Source of the DNA: Acidobacteriota bacterium
Lineage (GTDB): Bacteria > Acidobacteriota > Polarisedimenticolia > JBFMGF01
DNA: 35,064 nt
Assembly (NCBI GenBank): GCA_040752675.1
Contig: JBFMGF010000025.1
Span: forward strand, 1-35,064
Direction: 5' to 3'
Both the position numbers and the translations under genes were made by a program. The number at the start of each line of letters is the position of its first letter. The stretch's first letter is position 1. Shown one piece after another: positions 14,839 through 23,140 of the stretch. Under the pieces are notes generated by a model that saw nothing but the letters and a program-made list of their open reading frames with translations, was not told the DNA's origin and searched no databases.

Positions 14839-15471
14839 ATGAACGGCAAATACACTCTCAGGTGCTTCGCGACGGGGCCTTTCGAGGGGAACGTTTACCT
14901 CCTTACCGGTAACAGCGGCAGGGCAGGGGCTATATTCGATCCCGGGATAGAGAGCGAATTCCTTCTCGACACTATAAAGAAGGAAGAGATTGAACTCCTC
15001 TACGTCATCAATACACATTGTCACGTTGACCATGCTGCCTGCAATGATCACTTTCTGAAGAACACAAAAGCCAAACTTCTGGTACACCCACTGGATAAGG
15101 GCTTCTTGTCGACGTTGAAAGAGCAGGGATACTTCTTCGGGGTCAGGGCAAGCAACTCTCCTCCGCCGGACATTGAACTTAAAGACGGGGATGACATCAT
15201 TATTGATGGAATGACCCTGAAGGTGATCCATACGCCGGGTCATACTCCTGGTGGAGTCTGCTTCTATTTCGAGGGGAAGCTGATAGCCGGGGATACGCTC
15301 TTTGCAGGTTCCGTTGGCAGAACAGACCTCCCCGGAGGATCTTTCAACGAGTTGATCTCCTCCATCAAGTGCAAGCTCTTTGCTCTTCCAGAAGAGACAA
15401 TCGTTCATCCGGGGCATGGCCCGTCTACTACCATTGGAGAGGAGAAAAAATTCAACCCATTTCTCTCGTGA
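14839..15471 (+). CDS. MBL-fold metallohydrolase, glyoxalase II-like
   Basis: A 210-residue metallo-beta-lactamase-fold hydrolase. The metal motif T-H-C-H-V-D-H-A is at about 58-65, followed by H-T-P-G-H-T-P-G-G near 133-141, G-D-T-L-F near 154, and P-G-H-G near 193. The pattern is that of the short GloB-like hydrolases (hydroxyacylglutathione hydrolase or thioesterase type). It lacks the C-terminal helical domain of classical glyoxalase II, so the true substrate is open. The ATG is preceded by no ribosome binding site and lies about 9 nt after the predicted transcription start. ispH begins four bases after its stop. Confidence 0.85.
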   Translation: MNGKYTLRCFATGPFEGNVYLLTGNSGRAGAIFDPGIESEFLLDTIKKEEIELLYVINTHCHVDHAACNDHFLKNTKAKLLVHPLDKGFLSTLKEQGYFFGVRASNSPPPDIELKDGDDIIIDGMTLKVIHTPGHTPGGVCFYFEGKLIAGDTLFAGSVGRTDLPGGSFNELISSIKCKLFALPEETIVHPGHGPSTTIGEEKKFNPFLS

Positions 15472-15475
15472 AGCG

Positions 15476-16348
15476 GTGAAGATAGAAGTAGCAAAATATT
15501 CAGGGTACTGCTACGGGGTCGAAAGAGCTTTCAAGATGGTGAGGATGACGGCTGCTGCCAGAAGAGGGAAGATTCACACCCTTGGCCCAATCATTCATAA
15601 CCGACAGGCCGTTGAGGCCTTGAATAAGAATCAGGGTGTCGAGACCGTGGAAACGCTTGATGATATCATGTCTGGCACAGTTATCATACGGACCCATGGA
15701 GTCCCTCCACAGGTGCTTGAAGATGCCAGGGCCAGAGGGCTGGAAGTTGTTGACGCCACATGTCCCTTCGTCAAGAAAGCGCAGGACTACGCTAAGCAAC
15801 TGGTCGATGAGGGTTATCACCTGATCATCATCGGTGAGAGAAACCATCCGGAGGTCATTGGCATCAAGGCTCATTCTGGAGGTGGGGCAGATATCGTCGA
15901 GGATGAGGATGAGGCGAGAAAGCTGAGCGTGGATACGGAGAAGCTCGGGATTGTCATTCAGACTACCCAGGAATCGGAGAAAGTGGGAAGGATCATCGGG
16001 ATCCTTTCCATGAAGACGGCGAATGTCAGAATCTACAACACGATCTGTGATGCGACCTTCCACAGGCAGTTCTCCGCAAGGGAGCTTGCCCAGAGAATGG
16101 ACTCGATGATCGTAGTTGGTGGTAAACACAGCGGCAATACAAGAAGATTGTATGATATCTGCCGTGAGGTGGGAGCGGTTACGTACTATATCGAGACAGC
16201 AGACGAGATCAAGGAGGCCTGGTTGGACGGAATCGAGAACGTTGGTGTGACTGCTGGAGCTTCTACCCCGGACTTCATCCTCCAGGAGGTCATCGATAGA
16301 CTGAATGAGATCGGCAGGGGGAGAGGGGCGAAAAGAAACGATGGGTAA
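15476..16348 (+). CDS. ispH: 4-hydroxy-3-methylbut-2-enyl diphosphate reductase IspH
   Basis: IspH catalyses the last step of the MEP pathway, reducing HMBPP to isopentenyl and dimethylallyl diphosphate with a [4Fe-4S] cluster. The 290-residue protein has the three cluster Cys: C12 (Y-S-G-Y-C-Y-G-V), C96 (D-A-T-C-P-F-V-K-K) and C191 (T-I-C-D-A-T-F-H-R-Q). It also has T-H-G-V-P-P and the V-G-G-K-H-S-G-N-T loop. I chose the GTG at 15476, which gives the family start V-K-I-E-V-A. A longer frame from 15380 overlaps the MBL gene and is unlikely. Its stop overlaps the next gene by 8 bases. Confidence 0.95.
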   Translation: MKIEVAKYSGYCYGVERAFKMVRMTAAARRGKIHTLGPIIHNRQAVEALNKNQGVETVETLDDIMSGTVIIRTHGVPPQVLEDARARGLEVVDATCPFVKKAQDYAKQLVDEGYHLIIIGERNHPEVIGIKAHSGGGADIVEDEDEARKLSVDTEKLGIVIQTTQESEKVGRIIGILSMKTANVRIYNTICDATFHRQFSARELAQRMDSMIVVGGKHSGNTRRLYDICREVGAVTYYIETADEIKEAWLDGIENVGVTAGASTPDFILQEVIDRLNEIGRGRGAKRNDG

Positions 16349-17147
16349 GAGAGGGAATTCAGTAAGACGTAATGGTCTCATACCACTGCAGAGCAGATAC
16401 GTTTATGGTCCAATCGATTCGAGGCGTCTGGGGAATTCTCTGGGGATCAATCCCTTTCCGCTCGGGAAGAAGATCTGTTCCTTTAATTGCATCTATTGCC
16501 AGTATGGCTTCACTACTGCCGGGATATTTTCGGATGGGAAGGCAAAGAATGGCTTCCCGGACATTGAGACCCTGAAGTTTTCTCTCAGCACGAAACTTAA
16601 GAACCTGAAGGAATCCGGAATAAAACTGGATTTCATCACCTTTGCCGGGAATGGTGAGCCCACCCTCTATCCGGAATTCCCCAGGCTTGTGGATGCGGTT
16701 AAAGAACTGCGAGACGAGTATTATCCCGGGGCGAAGACGGCTATTCTTTCGAACTCCACGCTGGCCATATTCCCGAAAATCAGGGAAGGGCTCAACAGGC
16801 TCGATGAAAGGATTATGAAGCTGGATGTGGGAACCGAGGAATTGCTCAGGCGAGTGAATGATCCTGTGGACAGGATGACGTTGCAGGAGATCATAACAGG
16901 TTTGAAAGAATTGAAGGATTGCATTCTGCAGTCTCTATTCATCAAGGGGTCCGCATCGAACTCTGATGACGATTCAGTTATGGAATGGATAGAAGCAGTG
17001 AGGCTCGTCAGGCCGAAGTTCGTTCAAGTTTACAGTATCGACCGGGTTCCTGCAGACAGAGGGATCGAGATCGTGGAGAGAGAAGAGCTCGAGGAGATTG
17101 CAAGGCGACTAACGGCGGAAACAGGCACCCCCTCGGGAGTTTATTGA
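16341..17147 (+). CDS. Radical SAM protein, COG0731 type
   Basis: A 268-residue radical SAM protein with Y-G-P-I-D-S-R-R-L-G-N-S-L-G-I-N-P, then the cluster motif C-S-F-N-C-I-Y-C-Q, and G-N-G-E-P-T-L near 103. This arrangement marks the COG0731 family, related to archaeal wyosine synthase Tyw1 but lacking a defined role in bacteria. I chose the ATG at 16341, which overlaps the end of ispH; an upstream ATG at 16305 in the same frame would overlap more deeply. It is cytoplasmic and oxygen-sensitive by family. The substrate is unknown. Confidence 0.85.
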   Translation: MGKRGNSVRRNGLIPLQSRYVYGPIDSRRLGNSLGINPFPLGKKICSFNCIYCQYGFTTAGIFSDGKAKNGFPDIETLKFSLSTKLKNLKESGIKLDFITFAGNGEPTLYPEFPRLVDAVKELRDEYYPGAKTAILSNSTLAIFPKIREGLNRLDERIMKLDVGTEELLRRVNDPVDRMTLQEIITGLKELKDCILQSLFIKGSASNSDDDSVMEWIEAVRLVRPKFVQVYSIDRVPADRGIEIVEREELEEIARRLTAETGTPSGVY

Positions 17148-17180
17148 AGTGGATGACATTCATGATTTAGGGAGCAAGTG

Positions 17181-18755
17181 ATGAAAAATATATGGTTGAT
17201 CTTACCATGGGTGGTTGCGGTCGTGGGGGCTGCAGCATCCTTTTTCATTTCCTGGATATTGAATAACAGGTTGGGAAAGAAAAGTCTGGGAGAGAGCAGG
17301 AAGAAGGCGGATGAGATCCTGAGAGAGGCCAAGAGAGAAGCAGAGAAGCAGAAGAGGTCTGCCATCCTGACGGCAAAGGAGGAGTGGTTTCACACGAAGA
17401 ACAGAATGGAGCAGGAGCTGAAGAACAAGATGGGCTCCCTCCAGAAATTCGAGCGAGACCTCAAGAACTGGAGCAGTAATCTCAAGGAGATGGAGGCGTC
17501 GCTCAAGAAGAGGGATGAATTATTCAAGGAAAAGGAGAATCGACTCCGGGCTTCCATGGACGAGCTGAAACAGAAGGACGAGCAGATGAACAGGCTGCTG
17601 AAGGAGATCAACGTTAGATTGGAGCGGCTCTCTGGATTAACTCGTGACGAGGCAAAGAGGCAGCTCCTGACGAATCTGAAGGCGGAGACTCGATTCGAAG
17701 CGGTACAGATGATCAAGGAGATCAAGGACGAGGCGCAGAGGGCCGCCGATGCAGAGGCGATGAAGATAATCGCCCTGGCGGTTGAAAGACTGGCCACCGA
17801 CTGCGTCACTGAAAAAACGGTTACGTCGTTCACCCTTCCTGCGAATAGCAACGTAAGGGGCAGGATCATCGGCCACGAGGGAAAGAATATCAAAGCCTTT
17901 GAAAAGGCGACAGGCGTCCAGCTCATCCTCGATGAGACTCCGGGAGTGGCGATTCTTTCCGCCTTCAATCCCATCAAGAGGGAAATCGCGAGGAGCACTC
18001 TTGAGAAGCTCCTCAAAGATGGAAACATCCATCCCAGAAAGATCGAAGAGATCGCAGAGAAGATGAAGAGAAAGGTCGAAGAACAGATCAGAGTGGCCGG
18101 GGAGGAGACAGTCAAGGAACTCAACGTAAAGGGTATCAATCCCGAGCTCATCAATTATCTGGGACGGTTGAAGTTCAGGAGCAGCTATGGTCAGAACGTC
18201 CTGGAGCACTCAAAGGAAGTGTCATTGCTGACCGGAATGATGGCATCAGAGCTGGGACTCGACGTCAGAATGGCAAAGCGCGCTGGTCTCCTCCATGATG
18301 TCGGAAAGGCCATCGACTACGAGCGGGAGGGAACGCATCCTGAGATCGGAGAAGAGCTGGCCCAGAAGTTTGGAGAACCAGAGGTTGTCGTCAATGCCAT
18401 TGCTTCCCATCATGAAGACGTGGAAGTCATCTCTCCAATCTCCGTCCTTGTCTCTGCAGCCGATACACTCTCCGGAGCGAGGCCTGGAGCCAGAAGAAAG
18501 AGTGTTGCCGAATACATCAAGAGGATCGAAAAGATCGAGTCCCTTGCTAACTCCCTCGAGGGAGTGGAACAATCCTATGCCATCCAGGCTGGACGTGAAA
18601 TCCGGGTAATTGCTAAGAGTGACAAGGTGGATGACGCTCATGTGGCTCTCCTGGCTTCCGATATCGCACAGAAGATCCAGCAAGAGATGGACTACCCAGG
18701 GAAGGTCAAGGTGACCGTCATCCGGGAGATGAGAGCCGTAGATTATGCAAAATAG
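17181..18755 (+). CDS. rny: Ribonuclease Y
   Basis: A 524-residue membrane-anchored endoribonuclease that starts mRNA decay. It shows an N-terminal membrane helix (about 4-25), a long Lys/Glu coiled coil (about 30-150), a KH domain with G-R-I-I-G-H-E-G-K-N-I near 228, and an HD domain with L-L-H-D-V-G-K-A near 370 and S-H-H-E-D near 410. The ATG at 17181 is preceded by AGGGAGC; a GTG immediately before it is in frame. The whole protein is intact and matches the usual length of about 520. thiC follows after 14 nt, so these are likely cotranscribed. Confidence 0.95.
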   Translation: MKNIWLILPWVVAVVGAAASFFISWILNNRLGKKSLGESRKKADEILREAKREAEKQKRSAILTAKEEWFHTKNRMEQELKNKMGSLQKFERDLKNWSSNLKEMEASLKKRDELFKEKENRLRASMDELKQKDEQMNRLLKEINVRLERLSGLTRDEAKRQLLTNLKAETRFEAVQMIKEIKDEAQRAADAEAMKIIALAVERLATDCVTEKTVTSFTLPANSNVRGRIIGHEGKNIKAFEKATGVQLILDETPGVAILSAFNPIKREIARSTLEKLLKDGNIHPRKIEEIAEKMKRKVEEQIRVAGEETVKELNVKGINPELINYLGRLKFRSSYGQNVLEHSKEVSLLTGMMASELGLDVRMAKRAGLLHDVGKAIDYEREGTHPEIGEELAQKFGEPEVVVNAIASHHEDVEVISPISVLVSAADTLSGARPGARRKSVAEYIKRIEKIESLANSLEGVEQSYAIQAGREIRVIAKSDKVDDAHVALLASDIAQKIQQEMDYPGKVKVTVIREMRAVDYAK

Positions 18756-18769
18756 CGAGTGGAGAAACG

Positions 18770-20056
18770 ATGACACAGCTTGATAAGGCCAGAGCGGGGA
18801 TCATAACACCCGAGATGCGCGAAGTTGCGAGATCTGAAATAGTGGATGCCGAACTTCTCAGGGAGAGGATTGCGACCGGAAGGGTTGTTCTCCCCGGGAA
18901 TAAAAATCATCAGTTCCATGCCATCGGGATTGGGGAGGGGTTAAGGACCAAGATCAACGTCAACCTCGGAACGTCGCAGGAACATATATCTCTGGATGAA
19001 GAGATAAAGAAACTCGAGATTGCGGTGGAACTCGGCGCAGACAGCGTCATGGACCTGAGTACAGGCGGGGATCTGGACAGGATCAGAAGAGAACTCCTAT
19101 CCCGTTGTCCGGTGCTTTTCGGCAGCGTTCCGATCTATGACACCGTTATGCAACTCTTAAATGAAGGGAATACGATCTATGAGCTTACGTCGGATCGGCT
19201 CTTTCGCACGATCGAAAAGCATGCAGCCGATGGAGTCGATTTCATCACGGTGCACTGTGGCGTCACGAGAAGGACTATCGCTCATCTGGAACGCAAGAAG
19301 AGGATAGCCGGGATCGTGAGCCGTGGGGGATCCATCCTGTCGGCATGGATGAAGAATAGAAATTGTGAGAATCCGCTCTATGAAGAGTTTGATCGCCTTC
19401 TTGAGATTGCAAAGAAATACGACGTGACCCTTAGCCTCGGCGATGGATTGAGACCGGGTGCCATATCAGATGCCAGCGATGCATCACAGATCGACGAGCT
19501 CGTGACGCTCGGCGAGCTTTGCGAGAGAGCCTGGGAGAAGGGGATCCAGGTCATGGTGGAAGGGCCGGGGCATGTCCCACTCGATCAGATCGAAGCTAAC
19601 GTCGTCATGCAGAAGAGGGTCTGTAAGGGTGCGCCATTCTATGTTCTGGGACCGCTTCCCCTGGACATCGCGCCTGGTTACGACCATATCGCAGGAGCGA
19701 TCGGAGGCGCAATCGCTGCGGCTGCAGGTGCGGATTTCCTGTGCTATCTGACTCCAGCGGAACATCTGAGGCTGCCGACGGTCGAAGATGCGCGGGAGGG
19801 AATCATCGCTTCCAAGATAGCGGCGCATGCTGCAGACATAGTCAAGGGGATCAAGGGAGCTAGGGAGAGGGATGACGAGATGTCCAGGAGGAGAAAACTT
19901 CTCGATTGGGAAGGGATGTTCCGTCTTGCCCTCGATCCGGAAAAAGCCAGGAAGATGAAGATGGAAAGTGAAGCCTATGCCAAGGAGTTCTGCTCCATGT
20001 GTGGGACTTTCTGCTCCATCCACATTTCCAACATCTCCGAGAAGAAGACTAGATAA
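18770..20056 (+). CDS. thiC: Phosphomethylpyrimidine synthase ThiC (or BzaF-like homolog)
   Basis: A 428-residue ThiC-family radical SAM enzyme. ThiC turns aminoimidazole ribotide into the thiamine pyrimidine. Family blocks: M-D-L-S-T-G-G near 97, H-C-G-V-T near 163, S-R-G-G near 182, E-G-P-G-H-V-P near 260, D-I-A-P-G-Y-D-H-I near 300. The C-terminal cluster motif is C-S-M-C-G-T-F-C near 407, with three residues before the last Cys rather than the four of E. coli ThiC. The segment before D-I-A-P-G is L-G-P-L-P-L rather than the usual L-G-P-L-V-T. The short length suits the ThiC/BzaF clade shared by anaerobes; BzaF makes hydroxybenzimidazole for cobamides. GGAGA precedes the ATG. No TPP riboswitch fits in the 14-nt gap upstream. 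Confidence 0.82.
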   Translation: MTQLDKARAGIITPEMREVARSEIVDAELLRERIATGRVVLPGNKNHQFHAIGIGEGLRTKINVNLGTSQEHISLDEEIKKLEIAVELGADSVMDLSTGGDLDRIRRELLSRCPVLFGSVPIYDTVMQLLNEGNTIYELTSDRLFRTIEKHAADGVDFITVHCGVTRRTIAHLERKKRIAGIVSRGGSILSAWMKNRNCENPLYEEFDRLLEIAKKYDVTLSLGDGLRPGAISDASDASQIDELVTLGELCERAWEKGIQVMVEGPGHVPLDQIEANVVMQKRVCKGAPFYVLGPLPLDIAPGYDHIAGAIGGAIAAAAGADFLCYLTPAEHLRLPTVEDAREGIIASKIAAHAADIVKGIKGARERDDEMSRRRKLLDWEGMFRLALDPEKARKMKMESEAYAKEFCSMCGTFCSIHISNISEKKTR

Positions 20057-20121
20057 GATCTCATTGGCAATTAAAATATGGAATGGACAACAAGCGAAAT
20101 CCTCATGAATGGGTGATATAG

Positions 20122-20946
20122 ATGAAGGAGGCGAAGAATACAGGGGAAGATGGAGTCAATGACAGGAGGCTCGGCGATGAGTGGCTCGAGTGGGAAGGGA
20201 ACCTCTCCAACTATAACGGGATGATCGATGAGGGAAAGAGGACTTTCCTCATCTTTACCTTCGGCATCTATTTCCTCCTGCTCATCGGATCATTCCTCTT
20301 TCTCTATCTAATTTATCCGCGACTCTATCAGCTTGCCGAATGGCTTCCGAAGGCTGCACTCACCGCTCTCATCGCTTTCTTCGGTCTTATTATGATATGG
20401 TTGGTTCTGACTGTCATGACTGTTATCATGGGACGGAACTTTCTCCTGTGGTTCGTAAGGAAATCCTACCTCATCAACTTATTCTTTCGCATCTCCGCTA
20501 GACTTGGAGAGAAACTCGGGATCTCCAGGGACAGAATGGGCAACTCCTTCATCAAGGTGAGTAATGCACTACAGAAATTCATCTGCAGGATAAGCAGAGG
20601 TGAGAACCTTCTGATCCTCCTTCCGAGGTGTCTGGAAAAGGATGTAAGGAAGAAGGTCCAGGAAATCTGCGCGAAGTATAACTGCAAGGCCTTCATTGCT
20701 TCGGGGGGAGATGTGGCGAGGAAGATCATCAAGGAGATGAAGCCGGTGGCCATCATCGGGATTGCCTGTGAGAGAGACCTCGTGAGTGGCATCGAAGATA
20801 CGACGCCGAAGATCCCTGTCATCGGCATCGAGAACAAAAGGCCCGAAGGTCCATGCAAAAATACATTCATCGATGTTGAACTCTTTGAGAGGACCCTTAT
20901 GTCGCTTCTTAACAGGAAGTCCGATCTGTCTCTGCAGGGCCGCTAA
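20122..20946 (+). CDS. DUF116 family membrane protein
   Basis: A 274-residue protein with two membrane helices (about 41-65 and 78-103). The C-terminal soluble domain has the DUF116 blocks N-S-F-I-K-V, L-L-P-R-C-L, the segment I-I-G-I-A-C-E-R-D-L-V-S-G-I, and R-P-E-G-P-C-K-N-T. The conserved cysteines suggest a metal or Fe-S site, but the biochemical role of DUF116 is unknown. It follows thiC by 65 nt, and no clear ribosome binding site is visible before the ATG at 20122. The N-terminal acidic tail is not part of the family core. Confidence 0.85.
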   Translation: MKEAKNTGEDGVNDRRLGDEWLEWEGNLSNYNGMIDEGKRTFLIFTFGIYFLLLIGSFLFLYLIYPRLYQLAEWLPKAALTALIAFFGLIMIWLVLTVMTVIMGRNFLLWFVRKSYLINLFFRISARLGEKLGISRDRMGNSFIKVSNALQKFICRISRGENLLILLPRCLEKDVRKKVQEICAKYNCKAFIASGGDVARKIIKEMKPVAIIGIACERDLVSGIEDTTPKIPVIGIENKRPEGPCKNTFIDVELFERTLMSLLNRKSDLSLQGR

Positions 20947-21005
20947 TAGTTCCAGGTCGTTCCGGTCATAATAGTCAATAGAGATCGGTTTCTTTTAATG
21001 TAAAG

Positions 21006-21722
21006 ATGAACACGGCATCATTAATCCTTATATTTTCTGCTCTGTCCACGGCCGTCTTCCATACACTCATCCCTGATCACTGGCTCCCCTTCGTCCTGAT
21101 CGGAAGAGCCAGGAACTGGTCGATTAGGAGGACCATCTTCATCAGCGGTCTCTCCGCATGCCTCCACATCTTTCTATCGCTCCTGCTCGGGCTTCTCGGG
21201 ATGGTCATCGGTCTCGGAACTTCCATGGCGGCAGGAGAGACACTCGAAAAGATCTCAGGAATACTCCTGATCCTGTTTGGAGCTATCTATGCATACTGGG
21301 CATTCAGAAAGGGCGGACATTTTCACATTGGAGGGGAGATGGTTCATGTCCGTAAGCACCATCGGGAAGCCCCCGATGCTCCTCACCCTGGAAGGGATAC
21401 GCTTCACTGGCATAAGGACTATGCACTGATCACCGGAGAGCTGGAAAAAAGCGACCTCTATCTGGCCATGATCATCGGGCTCAACCCGTGCATCATCATC
21501 TTCCCCATTCTCTTTGCCGCCGCTTCTTATGGTCCTGTCATCGTCAGCACGGTAATCGTCTTATACTCCGTCTCCACGTTTCTAATGATGATGGGCTTAA
21601 CGGTCCTCGGATTGAAGTGGGCCATGAAGATCGAGATGAAGTTCTTTTCAAAATACGGTGAGATCCTGAGCGGCATCCTTATCACCTTTATGGGTATCGT
21701 CTTCCTCTTCCTCGAATTATAA
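21006..21722 (+). CDS. NicO/NiCoT-like membrane protein, probable metal transporter
   Basis: A 238-residue protein with about six hydrophobic segments. Helix 1 carries H-T-L-I-P-D-H, which is an HX4DH motif as in nickel/cobalt transporters. A His-rich loop lies at about 101-140 (many His between H-F-H-I-G-G and L-H-W-H-K). A second conserved stretch is G-L-N-P-C-I-I-I-F-P-I-L-F-A-A. This fits the NicO/RcnA or TauE/DsbD-like exporters; Ni or Co transport is inferred, not shown. No nickel-dependent enzyme is seen nearby. It ends right where an IS5-like remnant begins. Confidence 0.7.
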   Translation: MNTASLILIFSALSTAVFHTLIPDHWLPFVLIGRARNWSIRRTIFISGLSACLHIFLSLLLGLLGMVIGLGTSMAAGETLEKISGILLILFGAIYAYWAFRKGGHFHIGGEMVHVRKHHREAPDAPHPGRDTLHWHKDYALITGELEKSDLYLAMIIGLNPCIIIFPILFAAASYGPVIVSTVIVLYSVSTFLMMMGLTVLGLKWAMKIEMKFFSKYGEILSGILITFMGIVFLFLEL

Positions 21723-21746
21723 ATCGCCAGTGCAATAATGGATTCG

Positions 21747-22025
21747 CAGATTGGCCTGAACCCATTTCTGAAAGTACCGATGCGTGGTAGATCCTGCATA
21801 GTATTCCTTCGGGATCATCTTCCACTGACAACCTGTGCGAAGCAGATACAGCATGCCGTTCAGAAGCTTCCGCCTGTTCGCCGGCGGCCGACCTGCTTTC
21901 TTCTTTCTTGCCTTTTGCTTCGGAAGCAACACCTCCACTTTCTCCCAGAACTCGTCACTTACATCCTTCCAGCCAGGCTTTTGAGGAAGCCGTGGTCGAA
22001 ACTAGATCCTCTTCTTTTTTCTCAT
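21747..22025 (-). pseudogene. IS5-like transposase N-terminal remnant
   Basis: The minus strand from an ATG at 22023-22025 encodes the N-terminal domain of an IS5/IS4-type transposase: a basic start, then W-K-D-V-S-D-E-F-W-E-K-V, G-R-P-P-A-N-R-R-K-L-L-N-G-M-L-Y and L-R-T-G-C-Q-W-K. An in-frame TAG interrupts it at codon 8, and the similarity stops near Y-F-Q-K-W-V (about 21747). The DDE catalytic part is missing. It cannot make an active transposase. Confidence 0.75.
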
Positions 22026-22117
22026 TATAGTTCCCCTCCACGGGAAACTATTACATCAACCAGACCTCCTTGTAAAGTGATTTAGAGACGTGCTCTTAAA
22101 AGAGAATCGCCAAGTGC

Positions 22118-22183
22118 GGGGAAGAACCGGGAGGAAGACGAAGAGGAAAAAGGTGAAAAGAGGAGGCAGGAGGGGAAAGTAGG
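22118..22183 (-). terminator. Possible Rho-dependent site (C/U-rich tract)
   Basis: The plus strand holds 66 nt with only about 6 pyrimidines. On the minus strand this begins directly after the stop codon of the 22184 gene, so its transcript would have a C/U-rich, G-poor tail of the rut type used by Rho. There is no hairpin with a U run. Confidence 0.3.
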
Positions 22184-23053
22184 TCAGCGATGGATGAATT
22201 CGTAAGGTGAGGTGATGGAAGCGGGGGAACGCGGAGGGAGAATCTGTTCTTCTTCTCCGGCAGTGAGTGGTCCACCGCATCTGTTGCACTGCATGATGAT
22301 TGAGCCGAAAGAGCATTCGTTTTCGGCAATGTTTCCACTTACGGTCAGGGAAGGTATTTCTACGCCGGGGCAGAATAGTCTGGCGATAACCTGCCCTCCC
22401 AATGCTGTTGGAGTGGAAAGTTTAGTTGAAAATGAACCCTTCCCATCTGTAAAGGATGTCGCAGTGGAGCCTGGCGCTATGAGGTTGGTTTCCGGGACCT
22501 TGCCGATCAGTTCTACCCTGACAAGGGAAAGTGGTAGGTCGGATGGGCAGACGACGGTTCCGGAGACGGTTAGCTCTGAGTAATCGGACTTGATGCGAGC
22601 CTCGATGTGACCACTCTCTCCTTTCAGTCTGACTCCGCCAGCTTCATTAATCTCAACGTCGGCTTTCAGCGCAAGCATGATGGTACCAGGTTTGATCAGG
22701 TCCTTGAGAGGATATTTGAAGGTTTTGCAAATTGTAGTTCTTTTGATGGCGATTCCTTCAGGCGGCGCGTATACTCCCTTTTCCCTTCCGATCTTCTTTC
22801 CATTGCAGGAGAGAGCAATCTGGTACTTAAAGGAAGCCGAATAGTTCTTTTCGCTTCTCGAGAGATCGAAGCAAACGTTGATGGAGACCGTCTGTTCCAT
22901 ATCCAGCTCTTTCATCCCTTCCGGATATAGGAGCTCCACTCTGACGTTAATCTCTTCAGCCGCGAGAGGGAACGGGAAAAGGGAAACCAAAGAATAACAA
23001 ATGAGGATTGTAAAGACGGCGATGTTATGATGATTTCTTTTCATAGGCCGCAT
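22184..23053 (-). CDS. Exported protein of unknown function
   Basis: About 289 residues. The N-terminus (M-R-P-M-K-R-N-H-H then a hydrophobic stretch ending L-A-A-E-E) is a signal peptide, so the product is exported. The mature part is rich in beta strands. Near its end is a T-S-F-T-D-G-K-G-S-F-S segment like the turn of carboxypeptidase regulatory domains (CarboxypepD_reg-like). A cysteine pair in Q-C-N-R-C-G-G is close to the C-terminus. I do not recognise the family. The start is uncertain: ATG 23053 or 23044 give a good signal peptide; the frame reaches 23107. The phosphatase gene on the same strand ends only 87 nt before this start, so an operon is likely. Confidence 0.65.
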   Translation of the reverse strand: MRPMKRNHHNIAVFTILICYSLVSLFPFPLAAEEINVRVELLYPEGMKELDMEQTVSINVCFDLSRSEKNYSASFKYQIALSCNGKKIGREKGVYAPPEGIAIKRTTICKTFKYPLKDLIKPGTIMLALKADVEINEAGGVRLKGESGHIEARIKSDYSELTVSGTVVCPSDLPLSLVRVELIGKVPETNLIAPGSTATSFTDGKGSFSTKLSTPTALGGQVIARLFCPGVEIPSLTVSGNIAENECSFGSIIMQCNRCGGPLTAGEEEQILPPRSPASITSPYEFIHR

Positions 23054-23140
23054 ATCGGATTTCCATTCGACGAGTTCCTGAACTATATAAAGCCTTATAT
23101 GATACATTTTGAGACGCCTAATTTCAATAACTGTCAGAGG

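Noticed and set aside
15380-15475. N-terminal extension of IspH
   Set aside because: It overlaps the MBL gene and has no match to the family start, which begins at the GTG at 15476.
15500-16381. 293-codon minus-strand frame opposite ispH
   Set aside because: It is a shadow of ispH, whose motifs are intact; the antisense product is low in recognisable structure.
17390-18154. 254-codon minus-strand frame opposite rny
   Set aside because: Ser/Phe/Leu-rich translation is what the Lys/Glu-rich coiled coil of RNase Y gives in antisense.
18756-18769. TPP riboswitch upstream of thiC
   Set aside because: Only 14 nt separate rny and thiC, which is too short for the element.
22056-22338. Two overlapping minus-strand frames past the end of the 22184 gene
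   Set aside because: They are alternate frames of the C-terminal coding region plus the polypurine tract, rich in Pro, Ser, Leu and Phe, without a ribosome binding site.
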